The notes under the pieces: model-generated
Seen by the model: only the letters and a program-made list of their open reading frames with translations
Databases searched by the model: none
What the model was told of the DNA's origin: nothing
NCBI RefSeq assembly: GCF_001886735.1
Contig: NZ_CP018076.1
Span: 620,001-684,000, forward strand
DNA: 64,000 bases
Reading direction: 5' to 3'
From: Sulfitobacter alexandrii
GTDB lineage: Bacteria; Pseudomonadota; Alphaproteobacteria; Rhodobacterales; Rhodobacteraceae
In this document: piece after piece, positions 25,451-33,810 of the stretch
How positions within the stretch are numbered: position 1 is the stretch's first letter
How the letters are laid out: the number at the start of each line of letters is the position of its first letter
Translations under genes and position numbers: made by a program

Positions 25451-26443
25451 ATGCCCCGCGACGATTCCCATCTGCCCCACGCGCTACAGGGTCTGCGACT
25501 GCCCATGATCGGCTCGCCGCTGTTCATCATCTCGGTCCCGAAACTGGTGATAGCCCAGTGCAAGGCGGGTATCGTCGGGGCCTTTCCCGCGCTCAACGCA
25601 CGCGAGGCCGAGGGCGAGCATCCGCTGCTCGATACCTGGCTGACCGAGATCCGCGAGGAACTGGACCGTCACAACCAGGAAAACCCGGATCACCCGGCGG
25701 CACCCTACGCAGTGAACCAGATCGTCCACCGGTCCAACGGCCGACTGGAGCGAGACCTCGAAATCTGCGCAAAGCACGAGGTGCCGATCTGGATCACATC
25801 GCTCGGCGCAAGGGTCGAAGTCAACGAGGCCGCGCATTCCTGCGGCGGCATCGTGTTGCATGACATCATCAACAACACCTTCGCCAGGAAGGCGATCGAG
25901 AAAGGCGCCGACGGCCTTGTCGCGGTCGCGGCGGGCGCGGGCGGCCACGCGGGCCAGCAGTCCCCCTTCGCCCTTGTGCGCGAGATCCGCGAATGGTTCG
26001 ACGGTCCTCTGGCCCTGTCGGGGTCGATCGCCACCGGAGAGGCATTGCTGGCCGCCCGTGCGGCGGGGGCCGATCTGGGCTACACGGGATCGCCCTTCAT
26101 CGCCACGGACGAGGCCAATGCCGATGCGGACTACAAGAAGATGATCGTCGAGGGTGGGGCGGAGGATATCGTTTATTCGTCGCTCTTTACCGGGGTCTGG
26201 GGCAACTACCTCAAGGACTCGGTACGCAAGGCCGGCATGGACCCGGACAACCTGCCGACGGCGGATGCGTCCTCGATGAATTTCGGTCAGGACCGCGAGA
26301 AACCGAAGGCTTGGAAGACCATCTGGGGGTCCGGCCAGGGCATCGGCGCTGTCAAGTCCGTCGGTCCCGCCAGTGCCATCGTCGACCGCATGGCCGAGGA
26401 ATATCTCGCAGCGGGCCGCAAGCTGGCCGCCGAATTCTCGTGA
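25451..26443 (+). CDS. Nitronate monooxygenase / 2-nitropropane dioxygenase-like FMN protein
   Basis: TIM-barrel FMN enzyme of the nitronate monooxygenase family. The signature AAGAGGHAGQQSPFALV lies at about residues 159-175, with GSIATGEALLAARAAGADLGY further on. 330 aa. The ATG at 25451 has a GGAG site; earlier in-frame starts run into the thiolase gene. In acyl-CoA operons of this kind, family members are common without a nitronate substrate and may act as flavin-dependent enoyl reductases. That role is an inference. Confidence 0.9.
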   Translation: MPRDDSHLPHALQGLRLPMIGSPLFIISVPKLVIAQCKAGIVGAFPALNAREAEGEHPLLDTWLTEIREELDRHNQENPDHPAAPYAVNQIVHRSNGRLERDLEICAKHEVPIWITSLGARVEVNEAAHSCGGIVLHDIINNTFARKAIEKGADGLVAVAAGAGGHAGQQSPFALVREIREWFDGPLALSGSIATGEALLAARAAGADLGYTGSPFIATDEANADADYKKMIVEGGAEDIVYSSLFTGVWGNYLKDSVRKAGMDPDNLPTADASSMNFGQDREKPKAWKTIWGSGQGIGAVKSVGPASAIVDRMAEEYLAAGRKLAAEFS

Positions 26444-26476
26444 TGCGGGCCGGAACCGGGAAAACGGGAGGACCAG

Positions 26477-27127
26477 ATGGCTGAAATGCTGGTCATCCGC
26501 CATGGGCAGGCGTCGTTCGGGCAGGACGATTACGACGTGCTTTCGGACCTCGGCAAGCGTCAGTCCGCCGCCGTCGGTGCGGTGTTGCGCGACCTCGGCT
26601 GGGTGCCCGACCGTCTTGTGACGGGGACGCTGACCCGGCAAAAGGACACGCTGTCCGAGATGGGTTTTTCAGATCCGCCGGAGGAGCACGCCGGCTTCAA
26701 CGAATACGATTTCCACGACCTGCTGCACGCGCGCTATGCAGGGCAGGTGCCCGACCTCGTGAAGGGTGACCGCAAGGCGCACTTCCGGGCATTGCGCGAT
26801 ACCATCTTTGAATGGCAGGACGAAAAATTCGACGGTGCGGCCGAGACATGGGAGCAGTTCGCGGAACGGATCGAGGCCGCGCGCAGCTTTGCCACCGACA
26901 CCGATGCGCGCCGGGTTCTGGTGATCTCGTCGGGCGGGGTGATCGGCCAATTGGTCGCCACCGCCCTCGGCGCGCCCCGGCGGCAGATGATGAACCTCAA
27001 TCTCCAGATCAGGAACACATCGATCACCCGGTTCGTGTTCTCGGGGGACAATTTCTCATTGGCCGAATTCAATGCCACCCCTCATTTTTCGCATGCCGAG
27101 GGCGCGAAACTGATAAGCTACAGTTAA
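26477..27127 (+). CDS. Histidine phosphatase family protein
   Basis: Phosphohydrolase with LVIRHGQASFGQDDYDVLSD at the N-terminus, where RHG is the catalytic motif, and the later VISSGGVIGQLVATALG (about residues 152-168). 216 aa. In the C-terminal motif the usual second His is replaced by Ser (SSGG rather than SHGG), which may lower or alter activity. It lies 10 bp upstream of the APH-type kinase gene, forming a kinase/phosphatase pair within the acyl-CoA operon. Confidence 0.9.
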   Translation: MAEMLVIRHGQASFGQDDYDVLSDLGKRQSAAVGAVLRDLGWVPDRLVTGTLTRQKDTLSEMGFSDPPEEHAGFNEYDFHDLLHARYAGQVPDLVKGDRKAHFRALRDTIFEWQDEKFDGAAETWEQFAERIEAARSFATDTDARRVLVISSGGVIGQLVATALGAPRRQMMNLNLQIRNTSITRFVFSGDNFSLAEFNATPHFSHAEGAKLISYS

Positions 27128-27137
27128 GGACGCAAGC

Positions 27138-28166
27138 ATGACCGCAGACACACAGACATTGGACCAGGACGCCGTCAGCGCCTACCTGCGCGAACACCTG
27201 CCGGGTTTCGAGCGTCTCACGGGGGTAACGAAGTTCCAGGGCGGCCAGTCCAACCCGACCTTCCTGCTGGAAACCCCCGCGCACAATTACGTGCTGCGGC
27301 GCAAGCCGCCCGGCGTGCTGCTGAAATCGGCTCATGCGGTCGACCGCGAGTACCGCGTGCAAAGCGCGCTGGCCGACACGGATGTGCCGGTCGCAAAGAT
27401 GCACCTGCTTTGTGAAGACGACAGCGTGATCGGCTCTGCCTTCTACATCATGGATCACGTGCCGGGCCGCAACTTCAACCTGCCCTCGATGGAGGGCGTA
27501 TCGGTGGAGGATCGCGGTCGCATCATCGACGAGATGAACCGGGTGCTGGCCGCACTGCACGAGGTGGACATCGATGCTGTCGGGCTTGCCGACTACGGTC
27601 CGGAAGGAAACTACTTCGAGCGCCAGGTGGGCCGCTGGTCCAAGCAATACAAGGCGTCGGAGACCGAGGACATCCCGGCGATGAATCACCTGATGGAGGC
27701 GCTGGTGGAACAGCGCCCCGAAGACGACGGCCAGCGCACGCTGGTGCACGGCGACTACCGGCTGGACAACATGATCTTCGATGCCGACAAGCCCGAGTGC
27801 CGGGCGGTGCTGGACTGGGAACTATCCACCATCGGGCATCCGTTCGCCGACCTCGCGGCGGTCATCATGCAGTGGCAGATGCCTGCGGGGCCCGAAGGGC
27901 GCGGCATGGCCGGGCTGGATCGCGCGGCCCTGGGACTGCCATCGGACGAGGCCTTCATCGCGGCCTACTGCGAACGTCGCGGGCTGCCGGAAATCGAGCA
28001 TTTCGGGTATTACCTGGCTTTCAACTTCTTTCGCATGGCGGCGATCATACAGGGCGTGCTGAAGCGCGCGCTGGACGGCAATGCCTCGAACCCCGAGCGG
28101 GCGATGAAGGTCGGAAAATACGTGCCCATCTTCGCACAGCACGGGGCGGATGCCCTTAAACGGTAG
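27138..28166 (+). CDS. APH-type phosphotransferase, ACAD10/11 kinase-domain-like
   Basis: Aminoglycoside-phosphotransferase-fold kinase. The catalytic loop LVHGDYRLDNMIFD (H204 onward) and the metal-binding LDWELSTIGHPFADLA (about 224-239) are both intact. 342 aa. Family relatives form the N-terminal kinase domain of ACAD10/11 and the levulinate-pathway kinase LvaA, which phosphorylate 4-hydroxyacyl-CoA. An ACAD10/11-type dehydrogenase is encoded apart, at 41169-42482. Position in an acyl-CoA operon supports that role over antibiotic resistance. Confidence 0.9.
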   Translation: MTADTQTLDQDAVSAYLREHLPGFERLTGVTKFQGGQSNPTFLLETPAHNYVLRRKPPGVLLKSAHAVDREYRVQSALADTDVPVAKMHLLCEDDSVIGSAFYIMDHVPGRNFNLPSMEGVSVEDRGRIIDEMNRVLAALHEVDIDAVGLADYGPEGNYFERQVGRWSKQYKASETEDIPAMNHLMEALVEQRPEDDGQRTLVHGDYRLDNMIFDADKPECRAVLDWELSTIGHPFADLAAVIMQWQMPAGPEGRGMAGLDRAALGLPSDEAFIAAYCERRGLPEIEHFGYYLAFNFFRMAAIIQGVLKRALDGNASNPERAMKVGKYVPIFAQHGADALKR

Positions 28167-28172
28167 GGAAAC

Positions 28173-28964
28173 ATGGACGATTTTGACGCCGACCTCGGTG
28201 AAGGCAAGGACCGCAACTTCGTGACCGCTCTGGCGCGGGGGCTCGACATTCTTCGCGCGTTCCGCCCGAACGAGGCAACGTTGACGAACTCGGATCTCGC
28301 CGAGCGGACGGGCCTGCCGAAGGCAACGGTGTCGCGGCTCACCCACACGCTCTGCGCGCTGGACTACCTCGTGGCGGACACCCGCGTCGGGACGTACCGG
28401 CTCAGCGCAGGGGTGCTGCGGCTCGGCTTCAGCGCGTTGAGCGCCATGGACATTTCGGCCCGCGCGGAAACGGAAATGCGGGCCTTGCGTGACGGGCCGA
28501 ACAGCTACATCACCGTCGCCCTGGGCGAGCAGCACCGGCTCGAGGTGATCTACGTCGCCACCCAGAATTCCTTCGAAGGGGTTTCGCTGACTCTGCCGGT
28601 GGGCTCCCGGCTGCCGCTTTTCCGGTCGGCCATCGGCAAGGCGATCCTCGTCGGCATGACGGAGGCGGACCGCGACCGTATCTTTGCCACCGCCGCGCAG
28701 GCCGGACCGGATGTCGAGGACGAGGGCCGCGCCAACTATGAACTGGCGCTGGCGGAATACCGCGCCAACGGCTTCTGCTCGGGCTATGGCAGCTGGCGCA
28801 GCGACGTGAACGGAATTGCGGTTCCGATCGTCAGCTTGGACGGCCGGCGGGTCTATGGCCTGAACGTCGGGGGGCCCTCCTTCGGGGTCAAGAAAAAGCA
28901 ACTCGAAACCGTTTATGCACCCCGTCTGATCAAGGCGGCGGAGCTGATCGGGCTGAGGGGCTGA
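28173..28964 (+). CDS. IclR family transcriptional regulator
   Basis: Regulator with a winged helix-turn-helix (about residues 10-75; the recognition region is GLPKATVSRLTHTL) and the IclR effector domain containing GSRLPLFRSAIGKAIL (about 144-159). 263 aa. It is the last gene of the operon that starts at 20104, 6 bp after the kinase gene, so it is probably autoregulated through that promoter. Palindromes resembling each other at 20042, 29014 and 29047 are candidate operators. Confidence 0.92.
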   Translation: MDDFDADLGEGKDRNFVTALARGLDILRAFRPNEATLTNSDLAERTGLPKATVSRLTHTLCALDYLVADTRVGTYRLSAGVLRLGFSALSAMDISARAETEMRALRDGPNSYITVALGEQHRLEVIYVATQNSFEGVSLTLPVGSRLPLFRSAIGKAILVGMTEADRDRIFATAAQAGPDVEDEGRANYELALAEYRANGFCSGYGSWRSDVNGIAVPIVSLDGRRVYGLNVGGPSFGVKKKQLETVYAPRLIKAAELIGLRG

Positions 28965-29013
28965 CAGCCGCCGAAGGGCGCCGAGAATCGGCAATCGGCT
29001 GCGCGGCGAGTTG

Positions 29014-29028
29014 TTTCGCAGAGCGGAA
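29014..29028. promoter_or_regulatory. Candidate IclR-type operator
   Basis: TTTCGC-AGA-GCGGAA: arms match at five of six positions as reverse complements. It closely resembles the palindrome at 20042-20056 (same GCGGAA right arm and 3-nt centre). Confidence 0.45.
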
Positions 29029-29046
29029 TTTTCCCGCGACATTTTA

Positions 29047-29062
29047 TTTCGCATCTGCGGAA
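29047..29062. promoter_or_regulatory. Candidate IclR-type operator, second copy
   Basis: TTTCGCATCTGCGGAA: 16 bp, with arms TTTCGCA and TGCGGAA around a 2-nt centre. It lies 18 bp from the previous site, so the two may be bound cooperatively. The centre is one base longer than in the other two sites. Confidence 0.4.
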
Positions 29063-29327
29063 AAAGGCGGGCTTCAAGGCGGGTCGCGATCGTTTTTTCG
29101 ATCACTTTTCCGCTGCCGGGAGTGCCCGTCAAACAGGCAAAAAATGCTGACATTACAGTCATTTCAGGCCTTATCTTCTACCATCCATCCGACCCGCCTT
29201 TTCATTTGTTATTCAAATTCAGCGCCTTATGCCGTGTCTTGCACTCGGCGGTTGAAATCGAGCCCCGGAGGCAGATGCGTCACGGGGGCCGCCGGCATCC
29301 AAAGTGACGCTAGGTTCATTGCCATCA

Positions 29328-29363
29328 CGAGCCTTGACTTTGCCCCGTGGTGTGCAAGGCTCG
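29328..29363. promoter_or_regulatory. Inverted repeat overlapping the livK promoter candidate
   Basis: CGAGCCTTG (29328-29336) and CAAGGCTCG (29355-29363) are exact reverse complements 18 nt apart. The left arm overlaps a TTGACT -35 candidate (29334-29339), and the right arm sits where the -10 would be. A repressor bound here would block transcription of the liv operon. Confidence 0.5.
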
Positions 29364-29421
29364 ACCTGCGATCGAAAGCGTCAGAAGCACGCGCCAAACA
29401 GGTCGCCATAGGGAGGAAAAC

Positions 29422-30669
29422 ATGAAAAGCATTACCAAGCTGGGCGCGGTCTCGGCCCTGTCACTTGTCATCGGTGCATCCGCATCATTTGCCGAAACCA
29501 TCAAGATCGCCTTCATCGATCCGCTCAGCGGACCGTTTGCGAGCACCGGCACGAACGGTCTGCACCAGTTCCAGTTCGCGGCCGACTACATGGTCAACGA
29601 AAAGGGCGGCGTTCTTGACGGCGACACCTTCGAGGTCGTCGGCTTCGACAACCAGACCAGCCCCAAGGAATCCCTGATCCAGCTTCAGGTCGCGATCGAC
29701 CAGGGCATCCGCTACATCGTGCAGGGCAACAGCTCGGGCGTGGCGAACGCGCTGACCGAAGCCATCGACAAGCACAACCGCCGCAATCCCGACAGCCGCG
29801 TGCTGTTCCTCAACTACGCCGCCGTCGATCCGGCGCTGACCAATGACAAGTGCAACTTCTGGCACTTCCGTTTCGACGCCAACGCCGACATCAAGATGGA
29901 CGCGCTGACCGACGTGATCGTCGCGGACGAGAACATCAAGAAGGTCTACATCATCGGCCAGGACTATTCCTTCGGCAAGGCGGTGTCGGATGCCGCCAAC
30001 AAGATGCTGGGCGAAAAGCGCGACGACATCGAGGTCGTGGGCGACGAACTGCACCCCATCGGCAAGGTGAAGGACTTCACCCCCTACGCCCGCAAGGTCG
30101 TGTCTTCGGGCGCCGATGCCGTGATCACCGGCAACTGGGGCGCCGACATGCTGGGGCTGGGCAAGGCGATCATCGACAACGGTTTCGAGGGTCCGATCTT
30201 CACCTACTACGCGGCCGGCTCCGGCATGACGGCGGCCTTCGGTGAAACCGGCAAGGACCGCATCCGCCTGATTTCCCAGGGCAGCATCAACCCGATCGGT
30301 TCGGAAGAAGCCCGCGAGACCTATAACGCCTTCAAGGAAAAGTATCCCGAGGGCAACATCGACCAGAGCCGGATCTTCAACACCATCGGCATGCTGGCCA
30401 CGGCCATCGAGGAAGCGGGCACCGCGGATGACGTGGTCGCTGTCGCCTCGGCACTCGAGGGGATGGAGTACGACAGCATGTGGGGCGGCAAGCTGTTCAT
30501 GCGTCCGCAGGACCACCAGCTGATCCAGGACATGCACGTCGGCGTCCACACCAATGAAAACGTCGAATTCGACTACGACAACTCCGGTTTCGGCGTGGTG
30601 AACGAGTCGACCATCGAGATGGCTGGCATGGACAGTGCCACCACCTGCGAGATGAAGCGCCCCGAATAA
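29422..30669 (+). CDS. Branched-chain amino-acid-type ABC transporter substrate-binding protein (LivK family)
   Basis: Periplasmic receptor of a Liv-type importer. A Sec signal (MKSITKLGAVSALSLVIGAS) is cleaved after ASFA near residue 24; the mature part begins ETIKIAFIDPLSGPFASTG, the standard family start. 415 aa. Start at 29422 follows GGGAGGA; a longer frame from 29347 runs through the promoter. Genes around it handle acyl-CoA chemistry, so the ligand may be a carboxylate or aromatic/alicyclic acid rather than leucine. It is followed by a strong terminator before livH. Confidence 0.93.
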   Translation: MKSITKLGAVSALSLVIGASASFAETIKIAFIDPLSGPFASTGTNGLHQFQFAADYMVNEKGGVLDGDTFEVVGFDNQTSPKESLIQLQVAIDQGIRYIVQGNSSGVANALTEAIDKHNRRNPDSRVLFLNYAAVDPALTNDKCNFWHFRFDANADIKMDALTDVIVADENIKKVYIIGQDYSFGKAVSDAANKMLGEKRDDIEVVGDELHPIGKVKDFTPYARKVVSSGADAVITGNWGADMLGLGKAIIDNGFEGPIFTYYAAGSGMTAAFGETGKDRIRLISQGSINPIGSEEARETYNAFKEKYPEGNIDQSRIFNTIGMLATAIEEAGTADDVVAVASALEGMEYDSMWGGKLFMRPQDHQLIQDMHVGVHTNENVEFDYDNSGFGVVNESTIEMAGMDSATTCEMKRPE

Positions 30670-30677
30670 GGCGTTCG

Positions 30678-30715
30678 AGGTCCGTTCCCGGCCCGGCCGG
30701 GAGCGGACCTTTTTT
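30678..30715 (+). terminator. Intrinsic terminator/attenuator after livK
   Basis: AGGTCCG-T-TCCCGG, a CCCGG loop, then CCGGGA-G-CGGACCT, followed by six T residues (30710-30715). The stem has one T/G internal mismatch. Partial read-through would give more receptor than permease and ATPase. Confidence 0.88.
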
Positions 30716-30761
30716 CATCCGATAAAACACGACCTTTGTGACACCCTAGCCGGAGGGGCCA

Positions 30762-31718
30762 ATGGACCTCATTCTCGTCAATATCATCGACGGGCTTGTG
30801 ACCGGACTGCTGCTGTTCATGCTGTCTGCCGGTCTGACCCTGATCTTCTCAATGATGGGCGTTCTGAACTTTGCCCACGCCAGCTTCTACATGCTGGGGG
30901 CCTATTTTGCCTACCAGATCAGCCAGGGACTGGGGTTCTGGATGGGGCTTCTGATCGCGCCGCTGATCGTCGGTGTGCTGGGCGCGGGGGTCGAACGCTA
31001 TGGGCTCAGGCGCGTGCACCAGTATGGCCACGTGCCCGAACTGATCTTCACCTTCGGTCTGGCTCTGCTGATCGAGGAGCTGGTGCAATTCGTCTGGGGC
31101 AAGAACCAGATGCCCTATTTCGTCCCCGAGGCGCTGAACTTCTCGGCTTTCGCCATCGCGGGCAACTCCATCCCTGCCTACAAGATCTTCATGATCTTCA
31201 TCTCGCTCGCGATCTTCATCGGGTTGCTCTTCATCCTGACCCGGACGCGCGTGGGCATGATCATTCAGGCCGCGCTCAGCTATCCCCGTACCGTCGAGGC
31301 GCTGGGCCACAACGTGCCGCTGATCTTCATGGGTGTCTTCGGCGTCGGCACCGCGCTGGCCGGTGTGGCCGGGGTGATCGCGGGACCGGTGCTGGGCACT
31401 TTCCCGGGCATGGCCTTCGTGCTGGGGTCCATCGTCTTCGTGACCATCGTGATCGGCGGTCTCGGGTCGCTTTGGGGCGCGTTGGTCGCGTCGCTGCTGA
31501 TCGGCTGGATCACCACGTTCGCCAAGGCCTACAACATTGCGATGGCCGATATCCTGAACGGCATCGGGTTCGCGACCCCCGAGAACCTCGACGATAACCT
31601 GTTCCGCGACCTGTGGACCGTCACATCGCCGCAGATCGCTGATATCCTGCCCTACATCCTGATGGTGCTGATCCTGATCTTCCGGCCTTCGGGACTCTTT
31701 GGAAAGCGCCACTCATGA
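30762..31718 (+). CDS. Branched-chain-type ABC transporter permease (LivH family)
   Basis: Membrane permease with eight or so spans over 318 aa. Family features are INIIDGLVTG-like N-terminus, SMMGVLNFAHASFYMLGAY at about residues 29-47, and the C-terminal GGLGSLWGALVASLLIGW (about 233-250) that contacts the ATPase. The CGGAGGGG site precedes the ATG. It follows the livK attenuator and overlaps livM by ATGA. Confidence 0.94.
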   Translation: MDLILVNIIDGLVTGLLLFMLSAGLTLIFSMMGVLNFAHASFYMLGAYFAYQISQGLGFWMGLLIAPLIVGVLGAGVERYGLRRVHQYGHVPELIFTFGLALLIEELVQFVWGKNQMPYFVPEALNFSAFAIAGNSIPAYKIFMIFISLAIFIGLLFILTRTRVGMIIQAALSYPRTVEALGHNVPLIFMGVFGVGTALAGVAGVIAGPVLGTFPGMAFVLGSIVFVTIVIGGLGSLWGALVASLLIGWITTFAKAYNIAMADILNGIGFATPENLDDNLFRDLWTVTSPQIADILPYILMVLILIFRPSGLFGKRHS

Positions 31719-33052
31719 CACAGATGGACACGAAATCAGACGTCAAGGGCGCCCGCGGCGACGAACAGATCACGACCGATCCGCGTTCCCCCGCGCAACA
31801 GATGGGCGCCGGCAACATGACGTTGACCTTCGCGCCATGGATCGTGGCGGCGGTGCTGTTGGCGATCCTGCCTTTCATCTTCACCAACAACTCCTCGATC
31901 ACGATCATGAACCAGATGTGGATCACCGTGATCTTCGCGCTGGCCTACAACATGCTGCTGGGCCAGGGGGGCATGCTGTCCTTCGGTCACGCGGTCTATG
32001 CCGGGGTCGGCGGCTTTGCCTGCATGCACATCATGAATGCCTCCGACTTCTTTTCGGTGCTTCCACTTCCGGTCCTGCCAGTGTTCGGCGGGCTGTTCGG
32101 CATGGGGCTGGCGATCATCGTGGGCAGCTTCTCCACACGCAGCGCGGGCACCGTTTTCGCCATGATCTCCCTTGGCGTCGGTGAATTGATCGCGGCCTGT
32201 TCCGTGATCATCGTCGCCTTCTTCGGCGGCGAGGAAGGCATCTCGGGCGACCGGACCTATGCGCAGCCGTTCTTCGGTGTCGAGTTCCTGCAGCAGATCG
32301 AGGTGTACTACCTGATTTCGGCGTGGGTGCTGATCTCTGCCGCGCTCATGTACCTCTGGTCACGCACCCCTGTCGGCCGCATGGCCAACGCGGTACGCGA
32401 CAATCCCGAACGGGCCGAGTTCCTGGGCTATTCCGCCCGCTGGGTGCGGTTCTACAGCTTCGTCGCCTCGGGCTTCTTTGCCGGGGTCGCTGGGGGGCTC
32501 TTTGCCATCAACTACGAGATCCTGACCGAGGAGAACCTGAACACCGCGTCGTCCGGCGTGATCCTTCTGGTCACCTTCCTCGGCGGTGTCGGCTTCTTCT
32601 TCGGGCCGATCATCGGCGCCATCGCCTTCACCCTGCTGCAAACGGTTCTCAGCCTGCAGACGGACCTCTGGGCCTTCTACGCCGGTACGCTGTTCGTCGC
32701 GACGGTGATGTTCTTTCCGGGCGGTCTGGCCGGGCTGCTGATGATGCACGTGCCCGTGTTCAGGCTGGGTAACGCGCGGTCGTTGATCGTGCCCTATTTC
32801 AAGACCCTGCTGCCCGCCCTGATCGGCATTCTCGGTCTCGCGGCCCTCGTCGAGATGGTCTTTCACGTCCGGCACGCCGCGCCCGGCGACGACGAGATGA
32901 CGCTGTTCTGGACCACTTTCGACAGCCATGCCGTCCTGCCCTGGGTCATCGCCATCGGCGTCACCCTGATTGCGCTGGGCATCACCCGCGCCACGGCTCC
33001 CGGCCTGCGCGAAGCATGGAACGAGGCGACCACCCCAGGAGCGCGCGCATGA
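31715..33052 (+). CDS. Branched-chain-type ABC transporter permease (LivM family)
   Basis: Second permease of the importer, 445 aa. It has a hydrophilic N-terminal extension of about 40 residues, then LLGQGGMLSFGHAVYAGVGG (about 86-105) and the LSDNPERAEFLGY-type coupling region seen here as VRDNPERAEFLGYSARW (about 226-242). A C-terminal extension with two or three extra spans after about residue 345 is longer than in E. coli LivM. It overlaps livH and livG by 4 bp each. Confidence 0.93.
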   Translation: MTQMDTKSDVKGARGDEQITTDPRSPAQQMGAGNMTLTFAPWIVAAVLLAILPFIFTNNSSITIMNQMWITVIFALAYNMLLGQGGMLSFGHAVYAGVGGFACMHIMNASDFFSVLPLPVLPVFGGLFGMGLAIIVGSFSTRSAGTVFAMISLGVGELIAACSVIIVAFFGGEEGISGDRTYAQPFFGVEFLQQIEVYYLISAWVLISAALMYLWSRTPVGRMANAVRDNPERAEFLGYSARWVRFYSFVASGFFAGVAGGLFAINYEILTEENLNTASSGVILLVTFLGGVGFFFGPIIGAIAFTLLQTVLSLQTDLWAFYAGTLFVATVMFFPGGLAGLLMMHVPVFRLGNARSLIVPYFKTLLPALIGILGLAALVEMVFHVRHAAPGDDEMTLFWTTFDSHAVLPWVIAIGVTLIALGITRATAPGLREAWNEATTPGARA

Positions 33053-33810
33053 GCACACCGGCACTCGAACTCAACGGACTGAAGAAGAGCTTCGGCAAGG
33101 CCGAGATCATCCGTGGCATCGACCTGTCCATCGGCCAGTCGGAACGCCACGCGATCATCGGACCCAACGGCGCGGGCAAGTCCACGCTCTTCAACCTCAT
33201 CACCGCACGCTTCGCGCCGACTTCGGGCACCGTGAAGCTGCACGGAGAGGATCTGACCGGGCTCCAGCCCTTCCAGATCAACCGCAAGGGGCTGTCGCGG
33301 TCGTTCCAGATCACCAACATCTTTCCCAAGATGTCGGTGTTCGAGAACGTGCGATGCGCGTTGTTGTGGTCACAGGGGTACAAGTACAGTTTCTGGAACC
33401 TTGTCAGCCGCAGCCGCGACCTGACCGCAGGCACCGAAGCGATCCTCGAGCAGATCAACCTCACCGCACGGCGAGATCTGCCCGCGGGCACGCTTTCCTA
33501 CGCCGAACAGCGCGCGCTCGAGATCGGGATCACCATCGCGGGCGGGGCCGACGTGATCATGCTGGACGAACCCACCGCCGGCATGAGCCACTCGGAAACC
33601 GATTATATCACGGACCTGATCATGCGCGTGACCGAGAACAAGACGCTGGTCATGGTCGAGCACGACATGGGCGTGGTGTTCGGTCTCGCGGACCGCATCT
33701 CGGTGCTGGTCTACGGCGAGATCATCGCGACCGGCAGACCGGAGGAGGTGCGGGGCGACCCGAAAGTCCAGGAAGCCTACCTCGGCGCGGCATTGGAGGC
33801 CGAACACTGA
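33049..33810 (+). CDS. Liv-type ABC transporter ATP-binding protein (LivG family) with altered signature
   Basis: ATPase subunit, 253 aa. Walker A GPNGAGKST (38-46), Walker B VIMLDEPTAGMS and the H-loop VEHDMGVVF are canonical. The ABC signature reads LSYAE (149-153): the conserved Gly at position four is Ala (codon GCC). Start at 33049 overlaps the livM stop; an upstream in-frame ATG at 33016 lies inside livM. It pairs with LivF encoded next. See the LivF entry for the matching change. Confidence 0.93.
   Translation: MSTPALELNGLKKSFGKAEIIRGIDLSIGQSERHAIIGPNGAGKSTLFNLITARFAPTSGTVKLHGEDLTGLQPFQINRKGLSRSFQITNIFPKMSVFENVRCALLWSQGYKYSFWNLVSRSRDLTAGTEAILEQINLTARRDLPAGTLSYAEQRALEIGITIAGGADVIMLDEPTAGMSHSETDYITDLIMRVTENKTLVMVEHDMGVVFGLADRISVLVYGEIIATGRPEEVRGDPKVQEAYLGAALEAEH

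Larger units (their letters stand above)
28965..29421. other. Regulatory spacer between iclR-type gene and livK
   Basis: 457 bp without a supportable gene. It contains two IclR-like palindromes (29014-29028, 29047-29062), an AT-richer stretch around 29150-29230, a 9-bp inverted repeat over a TTGACT -35 candidate (29328-29363), and the GGGAGGA ribosome site of livK. Confidence 0.65.

Noticed and set aside
27138..28166. Aminoglycoside resistance gene
   Set aside because: The kinase fold is shared, but the sequence pattern and acyl-CoA operon context fit the ACAD10/11 kinase group better.
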